Assembly: GCA_910585335.1 (NCBI GenBank)
Contig: CAJUCU010000007.1
Location: 12,844 to 33,694 of the forward strand
DNA length: 20,851 nucleotides
DNA from: an uncultured Bacilli bacterium
GTDB taxonomy: Bacteria > Bacillota_I > Bacilli_A > RF39 > UBA660
Direction of reading: 5' to 3'
Shown here: positions 7,283-15,183 of the stretch, piece after piece
Numbering within the stretch: the stretch's first letter is position 1
Layout of the letters: each line of letters starts with the position of its first letter
The notes under the pieces: generated by a model
Databases searched by the model: none
What the model saw: only the letters and a program-made list of their open reading frames with translations
Told to the model about the DNA's origin: nothing
Made by a program: the position numbers and the translations under genes

Positions 7283-8956
7283 GTGAAGAAGAAAAAACGA
7301 GAGAATAAAGTAATGAATAAGACAAATTTTATACAGGGTGCTTTTATTGCTACTTTTGGTATTGTCTTTACTAAGATTTTGGGTATTTTATATGTGATTC
7401 CTTTTCATGCTATTATTGGTGAACAAGGGGGAGCACTTTATGGATATGCTTATACCATTTATTTAGTATTTACAGCGCTATCTTCTGCAGGGATTCCACT
7501 CGCAATTAGTAAACTCATTAGTGAATACCAAACTTTGAGTTATTATAATGCGAAACAGAGAGCTTTTAAAATGGGGAAACAAATTGCTCTTATTTTGGGA
7601 CTTATTTGCTTTGTGATTCTATTCTTCTTTGCTCCTCAACTTGCTCATGCGATTCTTGGAGACCTTACTGGTGGAAATACGATAGAACAAGTTACATTTG
7701 TAATAAGAGTTATTTCTACTGCTATTTTAGTTGTTCCTATCCTTAGTATTTATCGTGGATATTTGGAGGGTCATAAATTTATTACACCTACTGCACTATC
7801 TCAAATTTATGAGCAGATTGTGCGTGTTATCTTTATTGTTGCGGGTAGTTTTATCGCCCTTAAGGTTTTACACTTATCCCTTACTACTGCTGTTGGGGTG
7901 GCCGTTTTTGGAGCGTCCATTGGTGCCTTTGCAGCATATGTTTACTTATTAGATAAAACCCTTCGCAATAAAAAGAAACTTAACGAGAAAGTTCTTGATA
8001 AAAATGAACCTAGAATTACTGATAAAGAAATTTTTCGGAAGATTTGTTGGTATGCACTACCTTTCATTATGATTGATATCTTTAAATCTCTTTATAGCTT
8101 TGTAGATACTTTCACTCTTGTTAAGACGCTTGGTGAACAAATTAAATATAGTACAGCGGATGCTGAGACTGTTATGGGAATTATTTCTACATGGGGTTCT
8201 AAGTTTAATATGATTATTATTTCTATTTCAACAGGTGTTATCATTAGTTTGATTCCGAATCTTACTTCTAGTTTGGTTTTAGATGATAAGAAAGACATTC
8301 ATAGAAAAATTAATCAAACTTTTCAAATTTTGTTATTTTTAACGATTCCTATGACAGTTGGGCTTAGTTTTTTAGCAGAGCCTGTGTGGATGGTGTTTTA
8401 TGGTAGTAGTAAATATGGACCATCGGTTCTTTCTTACTTTGTTTTTGTAGCATTAATTACTTCTCTTTTTACGACCTCTGTTACAATGGTACAAGTATTA
8501 AAATATTATAAAGTTGTATTTTTCTCTTTATTAACTGGAGTTTTATTAAAAGCACTACTTAATGTTTCATTAATTTGTGGTTTTCATAAGATGGGACTTC
8601 CTGCTTACTATGGTTCTATTACAGCGACTATGATTGGTTATGGGGTATCCTTTATTATTTGTTTGATGGCACTTCACAAAAAGTGTGGGGTGAATTATGA
8701 AGAAACCGTAAAACAGCTTATTCATGTATTATGTGGAACCGTGCTTATGATTGTTGTACTACTTTTATTAAAGCTTGTCGTGCCAATTGTAGTTAGTAAT
8801 CGATTCTTAAATATCTTTATTATTATGATATATGCGCTTGTTGGTATGGTTGTTTACTTTTTCTTTACTTGGAATACGCATACGATTCAAGATATTTTTG
8901 GAGACCATTTGCTTAAAAAACTGAAATTTCGTAAAAAGAAAGGTGGGAGAGCATGA
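7283..8956 (+). CDS. MurJ/YtgP-type lipid II flippase (MVF/polysaccharide transporter family)
   Basis: This polytopic membrane protein of about 557 residues has around 14 hydrophobic segments, the length and pattern of the Gram-positive YtgP/SpoVB branch of the MOP exporter superfamily. YtgP flips lipid II across the membrane for peptidoglycan synthesis. Family features are the N-terminal GAFIATFGIVFTKILGILY segment, SSAGIPLAISKLISEY at the end of the second helix, and SIYRGYLEGHKFITPTALSQ in the loop near helix 5. I chose GTG at 7283, seven bases after GGAAG, giving a Lys-rich N-terminus; a later ATG at 7313 is possible and the TTG at 7265 lacks a site. The stop overlaps the start of the next FemA-type gene (ATGA), so the two are probably co-translated. 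SpoVB rather than YtgP orthology cannot be excluded by eye. Confidence 0.88.
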   Translation: MKKKKRENKVMNKTNFIQGAFIATFGIVFTKILGILYVIPFHAIIGEQGGALYGYAYTIYLVFTALSSAGIPLAISKLISEYQTLSYYNAKQRAFKMGKQIALILGLICFVILFFFAPQLAHAILGDLTGGNTIEQVTFVIRVISTAILVVPILSIYRGYLEGHKFITPTALSQIYEQIVRVIFIVAGSFIALKVLHLSLTTAVGVAVFGASIGAFAAYVYLLDKTLRNKKKLNEKVLDKNEPRITDKEIFRKICWYALPFIMIDIFKSLYSFVDTFTLVKTLGEQIKYSTADAETVMGIISTWGSKFNMIIISISTGVIISLIPNLTSSLVLDDKKDIHRKINQTFQILLFLTIPMTVGLSFLAEPVWMVFYGSSKYGPSVLSYFVFVALITSLFTTSVTMVQVLKYYKVVFFSLLTGVLLKALLNVSLICGFHKMGLPAYYGSITATMIGYGVSFIICLMALHKKCGVNYEETVKQLIHVLCGTVLMIVVLLLLKLVVPIVVSNRFLNIFIIMIYALVGMVVYFFFTWNTHTIQDIFGDHLLKKLKFRKKKGGRA

Positions 8957-10170
8957 CATTTGAACTATTGAAGGAAGAAGAATTTGCAAAGTTTCTTTCT
9001 TCGCATCCTCTAAAAAACTTTATGCAGACGCCAGAGATTGGGGCTTTGCGTAAGAAGAGTGGTTGGTCTTTATATTATGTGGGTGTTAAAGATCAGGGAA
9101 AAATTATCGCTGCTACTATGCTTCTTTCTCATCTTAGACGATTTTCTGTTTATGAGTTTTATGCTCCTCGTGGACTTCTTGTTGATTATGAAGACGAAGA
9201 GACGCTTTCTTTTTTTGTTTCTAACTTGAAGAATTTTATTAAAGAGAAAAAGGGATATATTCTTAGAATTGATCCTTACTATATCAAAAAAGAACGGGAT
9301 ATCAATGGGGATGTTGTAGAAGGTGGTATAGATCATACGAAGGCACTTTCTAATCTTTATTCATTGGGCTTTAAAAAAAGTGCCAAGAATGAGCAGATCT
9401 CGTGGAGTTTTTCGTTAGACTTGGATAGAGAGTTAGGTGATATTTTAAAAGATATGCGAAGTTTTACGAGACGAAGCATTAAAAAAGCAGAGAAGAATCA
9501 TATTGTTATTAGAGATGCAGAGTATGAGGAACTTTCTTTGGTAAAAGAAATATTAGATGCTACCTGTAATAGAAAACATTTTGCCAATCGGAATTTAGAA
9601 TATTTTCAGAATTTGTATGAGTTACTTGGAAAAAAAGGGAATGCTCGATTTATTCTTGCTGATATTCATTTAAAAGAACTTTTAGAAGAACTCACAAAAA
9701 CTGTGGAAAACGAAAAAAGTATGATTTCTAAAATGGAAAAAGAGGGTAGTCGTGAGGCAAAGATTGCTAGTCATAGAACTACTTTAGCCCAAGCTGAGGA
9801 AAAGATGAGTGAAGTATCTTCTTTAAAAGAGAAGTATGGAGATGTTGTTTCTGTATCGAGTGGTGTATTCATTACTTATGGTGATGAAGTACTTTACTTA
9901 TTCGGTGGAAACCGAGAAGAGTTTATGCATTTTGGATGTCCTCACTTTGTACAATGGGAAATGATTCGTTATGCGAAAGAAAATGGGTTTCATCGTTATA
10001 ATTTTTATGGGATTAGTGGAAACTTTGATAAAGAGGATCCTAGTTATGGAATATATGACTTTAAAAAGGGCTTTACTGGTTATGTAGAGGAACTTATTGG
10101 AGAACATGAGCTTTGTATTATGCCAATTTACTGTTTTTTATTTAAAATTCTTCACGCAATAAAAAAGTAA
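8953..10170 (+). CDS. FemA/MurM-type peptidoglycan bridge aminoacyltransferase (copy 1)
   Basis: FemABX proteins transfer amino acids from aminoacyl-tRNA to the stem peptide of lipid II in the cytoplasm. This 405-residue protein has the two GNAT-like halves: the first opens with NFMQTPEIGALRKKSGW and has FYAPRGLLVDY and ILRIDPYY; the second has RSFTRRSIKKAEKN, the CNRKHF segment and YLFGGN followed by HRYNFYGISGNFD. A charged coiled coil (residues about 236-296) is inserted in the second half, as in staphylococcal FemA, where it resembles the tRNA-binding arm of seryl-tRNA synthetase. The gene begins in the murJ stop codon (ATGA) with AGGTGGGAG upstream. Coupling to the lipid II flippase supports a peptidoglycan role. 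Which amino acid it adds cannot be told. Confidence 0.9.
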   Translation: MTFELLKEEEFAKFLSSHPLKNFMQTPEIGALRKKSGWSLYYVGVKDQGKIIAATMLLSHLRRFSVYEFYAPRGLLVDYEDEETLSFFVSNLKNFIKEKKGYILRIDPYYIKKERDINGDVVEGGIDHTKALSNLYSLGFKKSAKNEQISWSFSLDLDRELGDILKDMRSFTRRSIKKAEKNHIVIRDAEYEELSLVKEILDATCNRKHFANRNLEYFQNLYELLGKKGNARFILADIHLKELLEELTKTVENEKSMISKMEKEGSREAKIASHRTTLAQAEEKMSEVSSLKEKYGDVVSVSSGVFITYGDEVLYLFGGNREEFMHFGCPHFVQWEMIRYAKENGFHRYNFYGISGNFDKEDPSYGIYDFKKGFTGYVEELIGEHELCIMPIYCFLFKILHAIKK

Positions 10171-10197
10171 TTTAAGTTTTTCTTAAATTACTTTTTT
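10161..10197. terminator. Strong bidirectional terminator between convergent fem units
   Basis: A perfect 16-base-pair stem (10161-10176 with 10182-10197) and a TTTTT loop. It ends in a T-run on the plus strand and starts with an A-run, so it works in both directions. It includes the ends of both flanking coding regions. Confidence 0.9.
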
Positions 10198-10734
10198 TCC
10201 TGTTCGAGCGTGATTATAAAACGCAGAACCTCTTATAGAAAAGGATGGTTTTTTGTATTGGTAACATACTAGTTTTGAGAAATCATTATCTTTATCTACC
10301 ATATCGTTTACTATTAGATCTTCTATGAAGAGTCTTTTCAAATCTTTTAATAGTTCCTCTTCTTTTTTATATTTTCTTATTCCTCCCATCCCTTGGGATG
10401 TCTCAAACCAAATATATTGATTATTTTTTTTATAAGTAATAATCGAATGAGAAGGACAGTAGTCATCTGTTATATATAGATAAATCAAATATGTTTTTAT
10501 ATCCTCATAGTTATTGCTTTCAAAGTAGTATCTTAGAAGTTCTGTTTTGTCCCAACAGATAGCGATGTTTCTTTCTATGGTTTCCTCTGGCTTTTGGAGA
10601 TGATACTCTAGGTCATTGTTGTTAGAACCGTAATGTTTTTTGCCTTTGGTATCTACCCATCCGTATTCTAATTTTTCTTTTGTATATTTATATAACTCTT
10701 CTAAGTTTAAATTTTTAAATTCTTGTAACGTCAT
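10183..10734 (-). CDS. Transglutaminase-like cysteine protein (183 aa)
   Basis: The protein shows the order of a transglutaminase-like Cys-His-acid triad: NIAICWDKTELLRYY (Cys60), SHSIITYKKN (His96) and YIWFETS (Glu111, where Asp is more usual). The N-terminal 45 residues (LQEFKNLNLEELYKY) are probably helical. There is no signal peptide or membrane segment, so it appears cytoplasmic, and it is about the size of the core fold. The family includes peptidases and cross-linking enzymes; the substrate is unknown. Its start lies five bases after the stop of a FemA-type gene and has AAGGAAAA upstream, so it is the last gene of a three-gene operon. Context suggests work on the cell wall or on a peptide substrate, but this is inference. 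The 3' end lies within the bidirectional terminator. Confidence 0.6.
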   Translation of the reverse strand: MTLQEFKNLNLEELYKYTKEKLEYGWVDTKGKKHYGSNNNDLEYHLQKPEETIERNIAICWDKTELLRYYFESNNYEDIKTYLIYLYITDDYCPSHSIITYKKNNQYIWFETSQGMGGIRKYKKEEELLKDLKRLFIEDLIVNDMVDKDNDFSKLVCYQYKKPSFSIRGSAFYNHARTGKKVI

Positions 10735-10739
10735 TTTTA

Positions 10740-12041
10740 CTATTTTCCTTGTTTTTTCCTTATGTTTTTTATACCATGATAGATTTTGAAAGCACCGTTA
10801 TAGGCTTTATACCAGAATGAACTTATAATTAGATCAAATTCTCCTACTAGTTCTACTACTTGTCCACCAAAACTTTTTTTGAATAAGTAAAGTCCAAGTA
10901 GTGGGTTTTCTTTTCTAAAGTCACCTGTGATTCCATAGAAGTTATATGTATCATAGTGATGATCATAGGCATATTTAATTCCTGCATAATGAAGAGTATA
11001 GGCAGATTGGAAGTGCATTAATTCTTTTAAGCTTCCACCATAAAGTGATAATACTTCATTTCCATATATTAGAAATAAAATTCCTCCTAAAAGTGCTTTA
11101 TGTCCATACTTGTATTGATAATTTTCAATTTCTGTTATTTGTTTTTCTAGTTGCTTGATTCTTTCTTCATCTTGTTTTTGTTTGCTATTAAATTTTTTTT
11201 CGTTCATCTTTAAGATGTTATTTTCCTTTTTATAAAGGCGCTCTTCCATCTCTTTTTGGATTTGGTCTTTTTCTTTTTCTGTATTCTTTTTGTATTTGTC
11301 AAAGTCAATTTCTGCTACTAATATTTTTAAAATACCACTTTCATATAGATTGTCCCACATGTTTTCGTAATATGATAAAGGTCTATCTACGAACTCACGA
11401 CGATCACTGGTATGTTGCATGATGTGTTTAAATTTAGGAAGTTCTTCTCTTGTGATTTCTCTTGTTGTGATAGCAGAACGTTCGTTTTTTCTTAAAATCT
11501 GTCTAGTTTTTGATTCCATATCAGCATGGACTTCTTCTAGTGTTCTTTTCTTTAAAGTAATGGTATGCATCCATCTAGGTTGAAGGGCATCTTGCATTAG
11601 ATTGAATCCAAAATGTTTATAGCCTAAATTTTTAAGATTTTTTACTACTTCTGAGTTATCGAATCCACCTTCTACTAATGCTCCTTCTCTATCATGTTGT
11701 TTGTATGGAACATAAGGGTCGATTTTAATAAAAATAGCCTTTTTTTTGCTGGCGAATTCTTTGATTTCTTCCGTGAAAGTTTTTAATATTTCTTCGTTTT
11801 TGTAATCAATTAGAAAGCCTCTTGGACAGTAGCAGATGCGCTTTTTTATGATAGGAACATCCTTTGTTAACATTAACGTACAACCATAAGATTTTCCTTT
11901 TTCTTCTAAAGAAAGAAAGTAGGAATGCCATCCATTTTTCTCTTTTAGTTTTCCCCATTCTTTGGTTTGGTGAAAAGTAATTTGCTCATTTTTGTCAGCA
12001 AGACTTTTAAATTTTGCACTATTTATTTCTACTAGCTTCAT
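10740..12041 (-). CDS. FemA/MurM-type peptidoglycan bridge aminoacyltransferase (copy 2)
   Basis: At 433 residues this is paralogous to the copy at 8953-10170. It has ITFHQTKEWGKLKEKNGWHS near the N-terminus, ICYCPRGFLIDY, AIFIKIDPYVP, the RQILRKNERS basic segment, the SDRREF motif, and LSLYGGSLKE then YDTYNFYGITGDF near the C-terminus. The inserted coiled coil (residues about 244-310) is longer and more Lys/Glu-rich than in copy 1. The ATG at 12041 is preceded by AGGAGG at seven bases. It overlaps the upstream paralogue by 23 bases, and the transglutaminase-like gene follows 5 bases later, so it is the middle gene of an operon. The amino acid specificity is not predictable. Confidence 0.9.
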   Translation of the reverse strand: MKLVEINSAKFKSLADKNEQITFHQTKEWGKLKEKNGWHSYFLSLEEKGKSYGCTLMLTKDVPIIKKRICYCPRGFLIDYKNEEILKTFTEEIKEFASKKKAIFIKIDPYVPYKQHDREGALVEGGFDNSEVVKNLKNLGYKHFGFNLMQDALQPRWMHTITLKKRTLEEVHADMESKTRQILRKNERSAITTREITREELPKFKHIMQHTSDRREFVDRPLSYYENMWDNLYESGILKILVAEIDFDKYKKNTEKEKDQIQKEMEERLYKKENNILKMNEKKFNSKQKQDEERIKQLEKQITEIENYQYKYGHKALLGGILFLIYGNEVLSLYGGSLKELMHFQSAYTLHYAGIKYAYDHHYDTYNFYGITGDFRKENPLLGLYLFKKSFGGQVVELVGEFDLIISSFWYKAYNGAFKIYHGIKNIRKKQGK

Positions 12042-13326
12042 GATTCGCCTCCTTTTTTGCTTGTTTTTTTACCATATTTCTATAAAATGGTACTAATTTT
12101 GTAAAAACAATATACATTAAGGGATTTACTACATAGTCAAATTCTCCAATGAACTCTACATAGTCTCCGCCAAATTTCTTTTTAAACTCATGTAATCCAA
12201 GACGCGGGTTGTCCTTTCTTAAATCTCCAATCGTTCCAAATTGATCGTAAATATGCAAGCCTTTTTCTTTACAGTATTTAATATGTTCATAGTAAGTGTG
12301 ATAATTTGCATATGTCTCTGTCAAAATATTATGATTTCCTGCATATAAAACCCATGCTTTATCACCGTACTCCATAATCCAATGGGCATTTAATATTAGT
12401 TCTTTTCCATATTTTTCTTTGGCTTGTTTATACTTTTCAATTTCCTCTTTCTCTTTTTCTTTTTGCTTTGTTAGTTCATTTAATTTGGTCTTAGCACTTT
12501 TGCTTAGGTTTTCTGTAGGCATTGATTCAATCTCACTAATTATTTTCTTTAGTCTTTTTTTACCTTCTTCTATTACTTTATCAAAGTTTACTTTACCTAA
12601 GAATAGAGTGGCTTTATTATCTTCATTGAATATTTCATATAAGCTTTGATAATAATCTTCTGTATGTGAGATAAAATCTTTTCTTGCTTCAGTAAGGCGC
12701 ATTAAGTGGTAAAATTCATGGATATCTTTCTCAGTTCCAATTACTACTTCTGTTCCTAGCTTTTGGGCTTTATTAATTCGTTGTTTGGTTGTTTTAGAAA
12801 AGTGACTCTCTATTTCTGGTAGTGTTTGATTTAAGTCAATTCTAAAAGTATAACGTGGCTGTGTTGTTTCAAAGTTTTTTGTAAACCCTAAATGTTTATA
12901 GCCTGCTTCCTTTAATGTATGGATGATTTTGTTGCTATCATAGTCTAGTTTTTGCTCTTCTTCTAAATAGTTTTCTTTTCTGTATATGATATCGGGATCC
13001 ATTTTTACGAAGATAGCACGACGTTTTTTTGCGAAAGCGACTACTTCTTTTGTCATACTTTTTATGAGTGATTTATCTTTATAGTTCATCACAAAACCAC
13101 GAGGTGCATAAAAATAACAATATCCAAGAGGAAGGGCCTTTCTTAATAGAAGGGTAGCCGCGATTATTTTTTCCTCATCATCTATTAAACCTAAATAAAA
13201 AGGTTTTAAATTTCTTATTTCATAAGAAAATTTTCCCCAAGCAGCAGATTGTAAAAAATGCGATTTTTCAGGATGATGTTTTACATAGTGATCAAATTTT
13301 TTTTCATCTAGTTCTATCAGTTTCAT
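12019..13326 (-). CDS. FemA/MurM-type peptidoglycan bridge aminoacyltransferase (copy 3)
   Basis: At 435 residues, this is the third paralogue and first gene of the minus-strand operon. It shows SHFLQSAAWGKFSYEIRN, YFYAPRGFVMNY, AIFVKMDPDI, the TTKQRINKAQK basic segment, TEARKDF, and WVLYAGNHNI followed by LHIYDQFGTIGDL. The inserted coiled coil covers about residues 245-309. ATG 13326 has AGAGGTT upstream. Its tail (KKQAKKEANHEASRNK) is strongly basic and hydrophilic. In staphylococci FemX, FemA and FemB act in sequence to build the pentaglycine bridge; three paralogues here could do the same, with one acting first on lipid II. Which copy is first is unknown. Confidence 0.9.
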   Translation of the reverse strand: MKLIELDEKKFDHYVKHHPEKSHFLQSAAWGKFSYEIRNLKPFYLGLIDDEEKIIAATLLLRKALPLGYCYFYAPRGFVMNYKDKSLIKSMTKEVVAFAKKRRAIFVKMDPDIIYRKENYLEEEQKLDYDSNKIIHTLKEAGYKHLGFTKNFETTQPRYTFRIDLNQTLPEIESHFSKTTKQRINKAQKLGTEVVIGTEKDIHEFYHLMRLTEARKDFISHTEDYYQSLYEIFNEDNKATLFLGKVNFDKVIEEGKKRLKKIISEIESMPTENLSKSAKTKLNELTKQKEKEKEEIEKYKQAKEKYGKELILNAHWIMEYGDKAWVLYAGNHNILTETYANYHTYYEHIKYCKEKGLHIYDQFGTIGDLRKDNPRLGLHEFKKKFGGDYVEFIGEFDYVVNPLMYIVFTKLVPFYRNMVKKQAKKEANHEASRNK

Positions 13327-13351
13327 AAATAACCTCTACTTTCTTAAAAAT

Positions 13352-13381
13352 AGTATACCACGTATTACTTCATTTTACCAA
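13352..13381 (-). promoter_or_regulatory. Promoter of the minus-strand fem operon
   Basis: On the minus strand TTGGTA, an 18-base spacer and TATACT with extended -10 TGG. The leader would be about 20 bases. Confidence 0.55.
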
Positions 13382-13464
13382 AAAGAACACATTGTTTTCT
13401 TGCTTCTTTTGTCATTTTTTAAAAGCTTTTGGTTATCTATATACTTCCTATTTTTTCATACTAT

Positions 13465-13490
13465 GAAAAAACACATATTTTATATGTGTT
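13465..13490 (-). terminator. Terminator of the 76-aa gene
   Basis: On the minus strand AACACATA pairs with TATGTGTT around a five-base loop and runs into Ts. It overlaps the 3' end of the gene. Confidence 0.65.
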
Positions 13491-13719
13491 ACACCATATA
13501 CATTCCACTATCTTTTGGAGGAGATGCTGAATAATCATTTTGGATGATTTCATCTGCTTTAAAAACTTTTGCTTCTAGTCTTTTTACTTGTCTTTCTAAA
13601 CGGAGAATTCGCTCTTGTAATTCTCTTAGATTATTCATATTAGGATTTGGTGGTAGGAATTGATTGGGAATTTGTGGCATCATATTTGATCCAGGATATG
13701 GATAAGGCATTCCATTCAT
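13489..13719 (-). CDS. Small Pro/Asn/Met-rich coiled-coil protein, 76 aa
   Basis: The family is not recognised. The first 28 residues are low-complexity and rich in Pro, Asn, Met and aromatic residues (MPYPYPGSNMM, FLPPNPNMNN). They are followed by a regular helix with heptad spacing of Leu and Arg/Glu (LRELQERILRLERQVKRLEA) and a polar tail with a C-terminal GMYMV. It has no signal peptide. ATG 13719 has AAAGGAG upstream at eight bases, and both a promoter and a terminator flank it, so it is a separate unit. The layout resembles small self-assembling or coat-associated proteins, but no function can be assigned. Confidence 0.75.
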   Translation of the reverse strand: MNGMPYPYPGSNMMPQIPNQFLPPNPNMNNLRELQERILRLERQVKRLEAKVFKADEIIQNDYSASPPKDSGMYMV

Positions 13720-13742
13720 TGTGATTCTCCTTTCCTTGTTTT

Positions 13743-13771
13743 ATTATATGATTATTCTTTATTTTGTGTTA
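13743..13771 (-). promoter_or_regulatory. Promoter of the 76-aa gene, overlapping the trmB promoter
   Basis: On the minus strand TATAAT (13743-13748); at 17 bases upstream lies a poor -35 (TAACAC) that overlaps the trmB -10. Confidence 0.45.
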
Positions 13772-13775
13772 TAAT
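13767..13775 (+). promoter_or_regulatory. Extended -10 promoter of trmB
   Basis: TGT directly before a consensus TATAAT (13770-13775); no good -35. Predicted transcription start at about 13782, giving a leader of about nine bases that begins with the ribosome binding site GGTGAT. Confidence 0.6.
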
Positions 13776-13790
13776 AAATACGGTGATTTT

Positions 13791-14417
13791 ATGCGTATTC
13801 GCAATGTTAAGAATAAACAAGAAATTATGGAAAAATCTTTTTACTTTTTAGAAAATCCAAAAGACTATAAAGGAAGACTTCAAGAACTGTTTCCTAAAAG
13901 ACAACCTTTATATGTTGAAATTGGAATGGGAAAAGGAAAGTTTTTGTTAGAAAATGCTAAGAGGCATCCTGAAATTAATTATATAGGAATTGAAAAACAG
14001 GATAGTGTTTTGGCTCTTGCTTTAAAAAAATTAGAAGAAGAAAAGTTGGATAATCTTCGAGTCATTTGTTTGAATGCTTTAGAGATTGATGAAGTTTTTT
14101 CTCATGAAGTGGATCGTATTTATTTAAACTTTTCAGACCCTTGGCCTAAAAGTCGACATCATTCGAGACGTCTTAGCAGTAGAATATTTTTGAGTAAATA
14201 TGATTCTATTTTTAAGACAAGTGCTACTATTTATTTTCGTACAGATAATGAGAAACTTTTTTCTTACTCCATTGAGTCTTTCAGTAATTATGGCTATCGC
14301 TTTTCTAAAGTTACTCTTGATTTACATCAAGTAGATGGACTTATTACAACTGAATATGAAGATCGGTTTTCTTCTCAAGGAGTAAAGATTAAAGCGTTTA
14401 TTGCAGAGAAGAAGTAG
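13791..14417 (+). CDS. trmB: tRNA (guanine-N7-)-methyltransferase
   Basis: TrmB methylates G46 in the tRNA variable loop using S-adenosylmethionine. The 208-residue product has the expected order: VEIGMGKGKFLLENA (AdoMet-binding loop), YIGIEKQDS, LRVICLNALEID, the signature NFSDPWPKSRHHSRR (residues about 112-126), IYFRTDNEKL, and the C-terminal TTEYEDRFSSQG. The length matches Gram-positive TrmB. I chose ATG 13791 with GGTGAT upstream; an in-frame TTG at 13764 lies within the promoter. It is divergent from the 76-aa gene and upstream of an envelope operon, as I recall for trmB in the B. subtilis yt region. Confidence 0.96.
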   Translation: MRIRNVKNKQEIMEKSFYFLENPKDYKGRLQELFPKRQPLYVEIGMGKGKFLLENAKRHPEINYIGIEKQDSVLALALKKLEEEKLDNLRVICLNALEIDEVFSHEVDRIYLNFSDPWPKSRHHSRRLSSRIFLSKYDSIFKTSATIYFRTDNEKLFSYSIESFSNYGYRFSKVTLDLHQVDGLITTEYEDRFSSQGVKIKAFIAEKK

Positions 14418-14466
14418 TCAAGAGGCGTCAAGTGGTTGACAAAAAGTTTAAAAAATACAAAATATG

Positions 14467-14475
14467 TGTTATGAT
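14467..14475 (+). promoter_or_regulatory. Extended -10 promoter of the envelope operon
   Basis: TGT-TATGAT with a weak TTTAAA at -35 (14447-14452). A consensus TTGACA sits at 14436-14441, but 28 bases from this -10, too far to serve it. Confidence 0.5.
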
Positions 14476-14495
14476 AATTTAAGAGTAGGTGAAAT

Positions 14496-15170
14496 ATGAA
14501 AAAGGTAATCGTTTTGCTCCTACTTGTTGTTACTTTTGCAACAGGTTGTAGTGGTATTGTTTCTGTAAAGTCAGATGATATTGATACTATTGTTAAAGAA
14601 GTATTATTAAAGAAATCTAGTCTTTCTAATGTTGCATTTGAAGGCTATAAATACTATGTTCCACGAGGACTGACATTTATTAATAAAGAAGAGTTTAATG
14701 CTTTACTTCAGGATCAGTATCATAATCGTTATTATTTATATGTAGATGTCGTTAGTTATTATCATCAAGTAGAGGAAAGTTACAAAAAAAATCAAGATGC
14801 TTATTATTCTCGTCAATTAAAAAATGGAAAAGATTTTGGTTATTTAGAGATTAATGAGGTCAATAATAAGTATTTTATCGAGGCAATGTACCATTATGTG
14901 AAAATTGAGGCTTACGTTTCTAAGTCCCAATTAGTAGATGCGGTTGCTAATATTAGTCACATTCTTTCTTCTGTTCAATATAATCGTAGTATTTTAGAAA
15001 CATTAGTTGGTGATAAAGTTTTGAACTATCAAGAGGAAGAATTTGATATTTTTAAATCTAAGCGTAAAACAGGAGATTTCTTGGACTATGTAGAAGAATA
15101 TGGTAAATATTATGATAAGGATAATGAGCTTCCAGATCAAGATCGTGTAGAGCTCGAAGAGGAAGATTAG
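14496..15170 (+). CDS. Lipoprotein, 224 aa, unknown function
   Basis: The N-terminus is a lipoprotein signal: MKK, a hydrophobic run (VIVLLLLVVTFATG) and a Cys at residue 18, so the mature protein should be lipid-anchored on the outer face of the membrane. The rest is polar and Tyr-rich, with stretches such as YVPRGLTFINKEEFNALLQD, LYVDVVSYYHQVEESY and GYLEINEVNNKYFIEAMYHY that suggest an alpha/beta fold, and an acidic tail (ELPDQDRVELEEED). No known family is recognised. ATG 14496 is preceded by AGGTGA. It is the first gene of an operon with a charged protein, a DUF948-like protein and a YtxH protein; gaps are short, which suggests a shared envelope role. Confidence 0.85.
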   Translation: MKKVIVLLLLVVTFATGCSGIVSVKSDDIDTIVKEVLLKKSSLSNVAFEGYKYYVPRGLTFINKEEFNALLQDQYHNRYYLYVDVVSYYHQVEESYKKNQDAYYSRQLKNGKDFGYLEINEVNNKYFIEAMYHYVKIEAYVSKSQLVDAVANISHILSSVQYNRSILETLVGDKVLNYQEEEFDIFKSKRKTGDFLDYVEEYGKYYDKDNELPDQDRVELEEED

Positions 15171-15183
15171 AAAGAGGTGTTTT

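Noticed and set aside
12419..12649. Plus-strand frame of 76 residues opposite fem copy 3
   Set aside because: It is the complement of a Lys/Glu-rich coiled coil, which produces a Ser/Phe-rich artefact with no start signals.
13451..13471. Near-perfect palindrome TTTTTTCATA-C-TATGAAAAAA
   Set aside because: The one-base centre and pure AT arms make it a poor hairpin, and it adjoins a better terminator; probably compositional.
13764..13790. Longer N-terminus for TrmB from an upstream TTG
   Set aside because: That codon lies upstream of the -10 element and so would not be on the mRNA.
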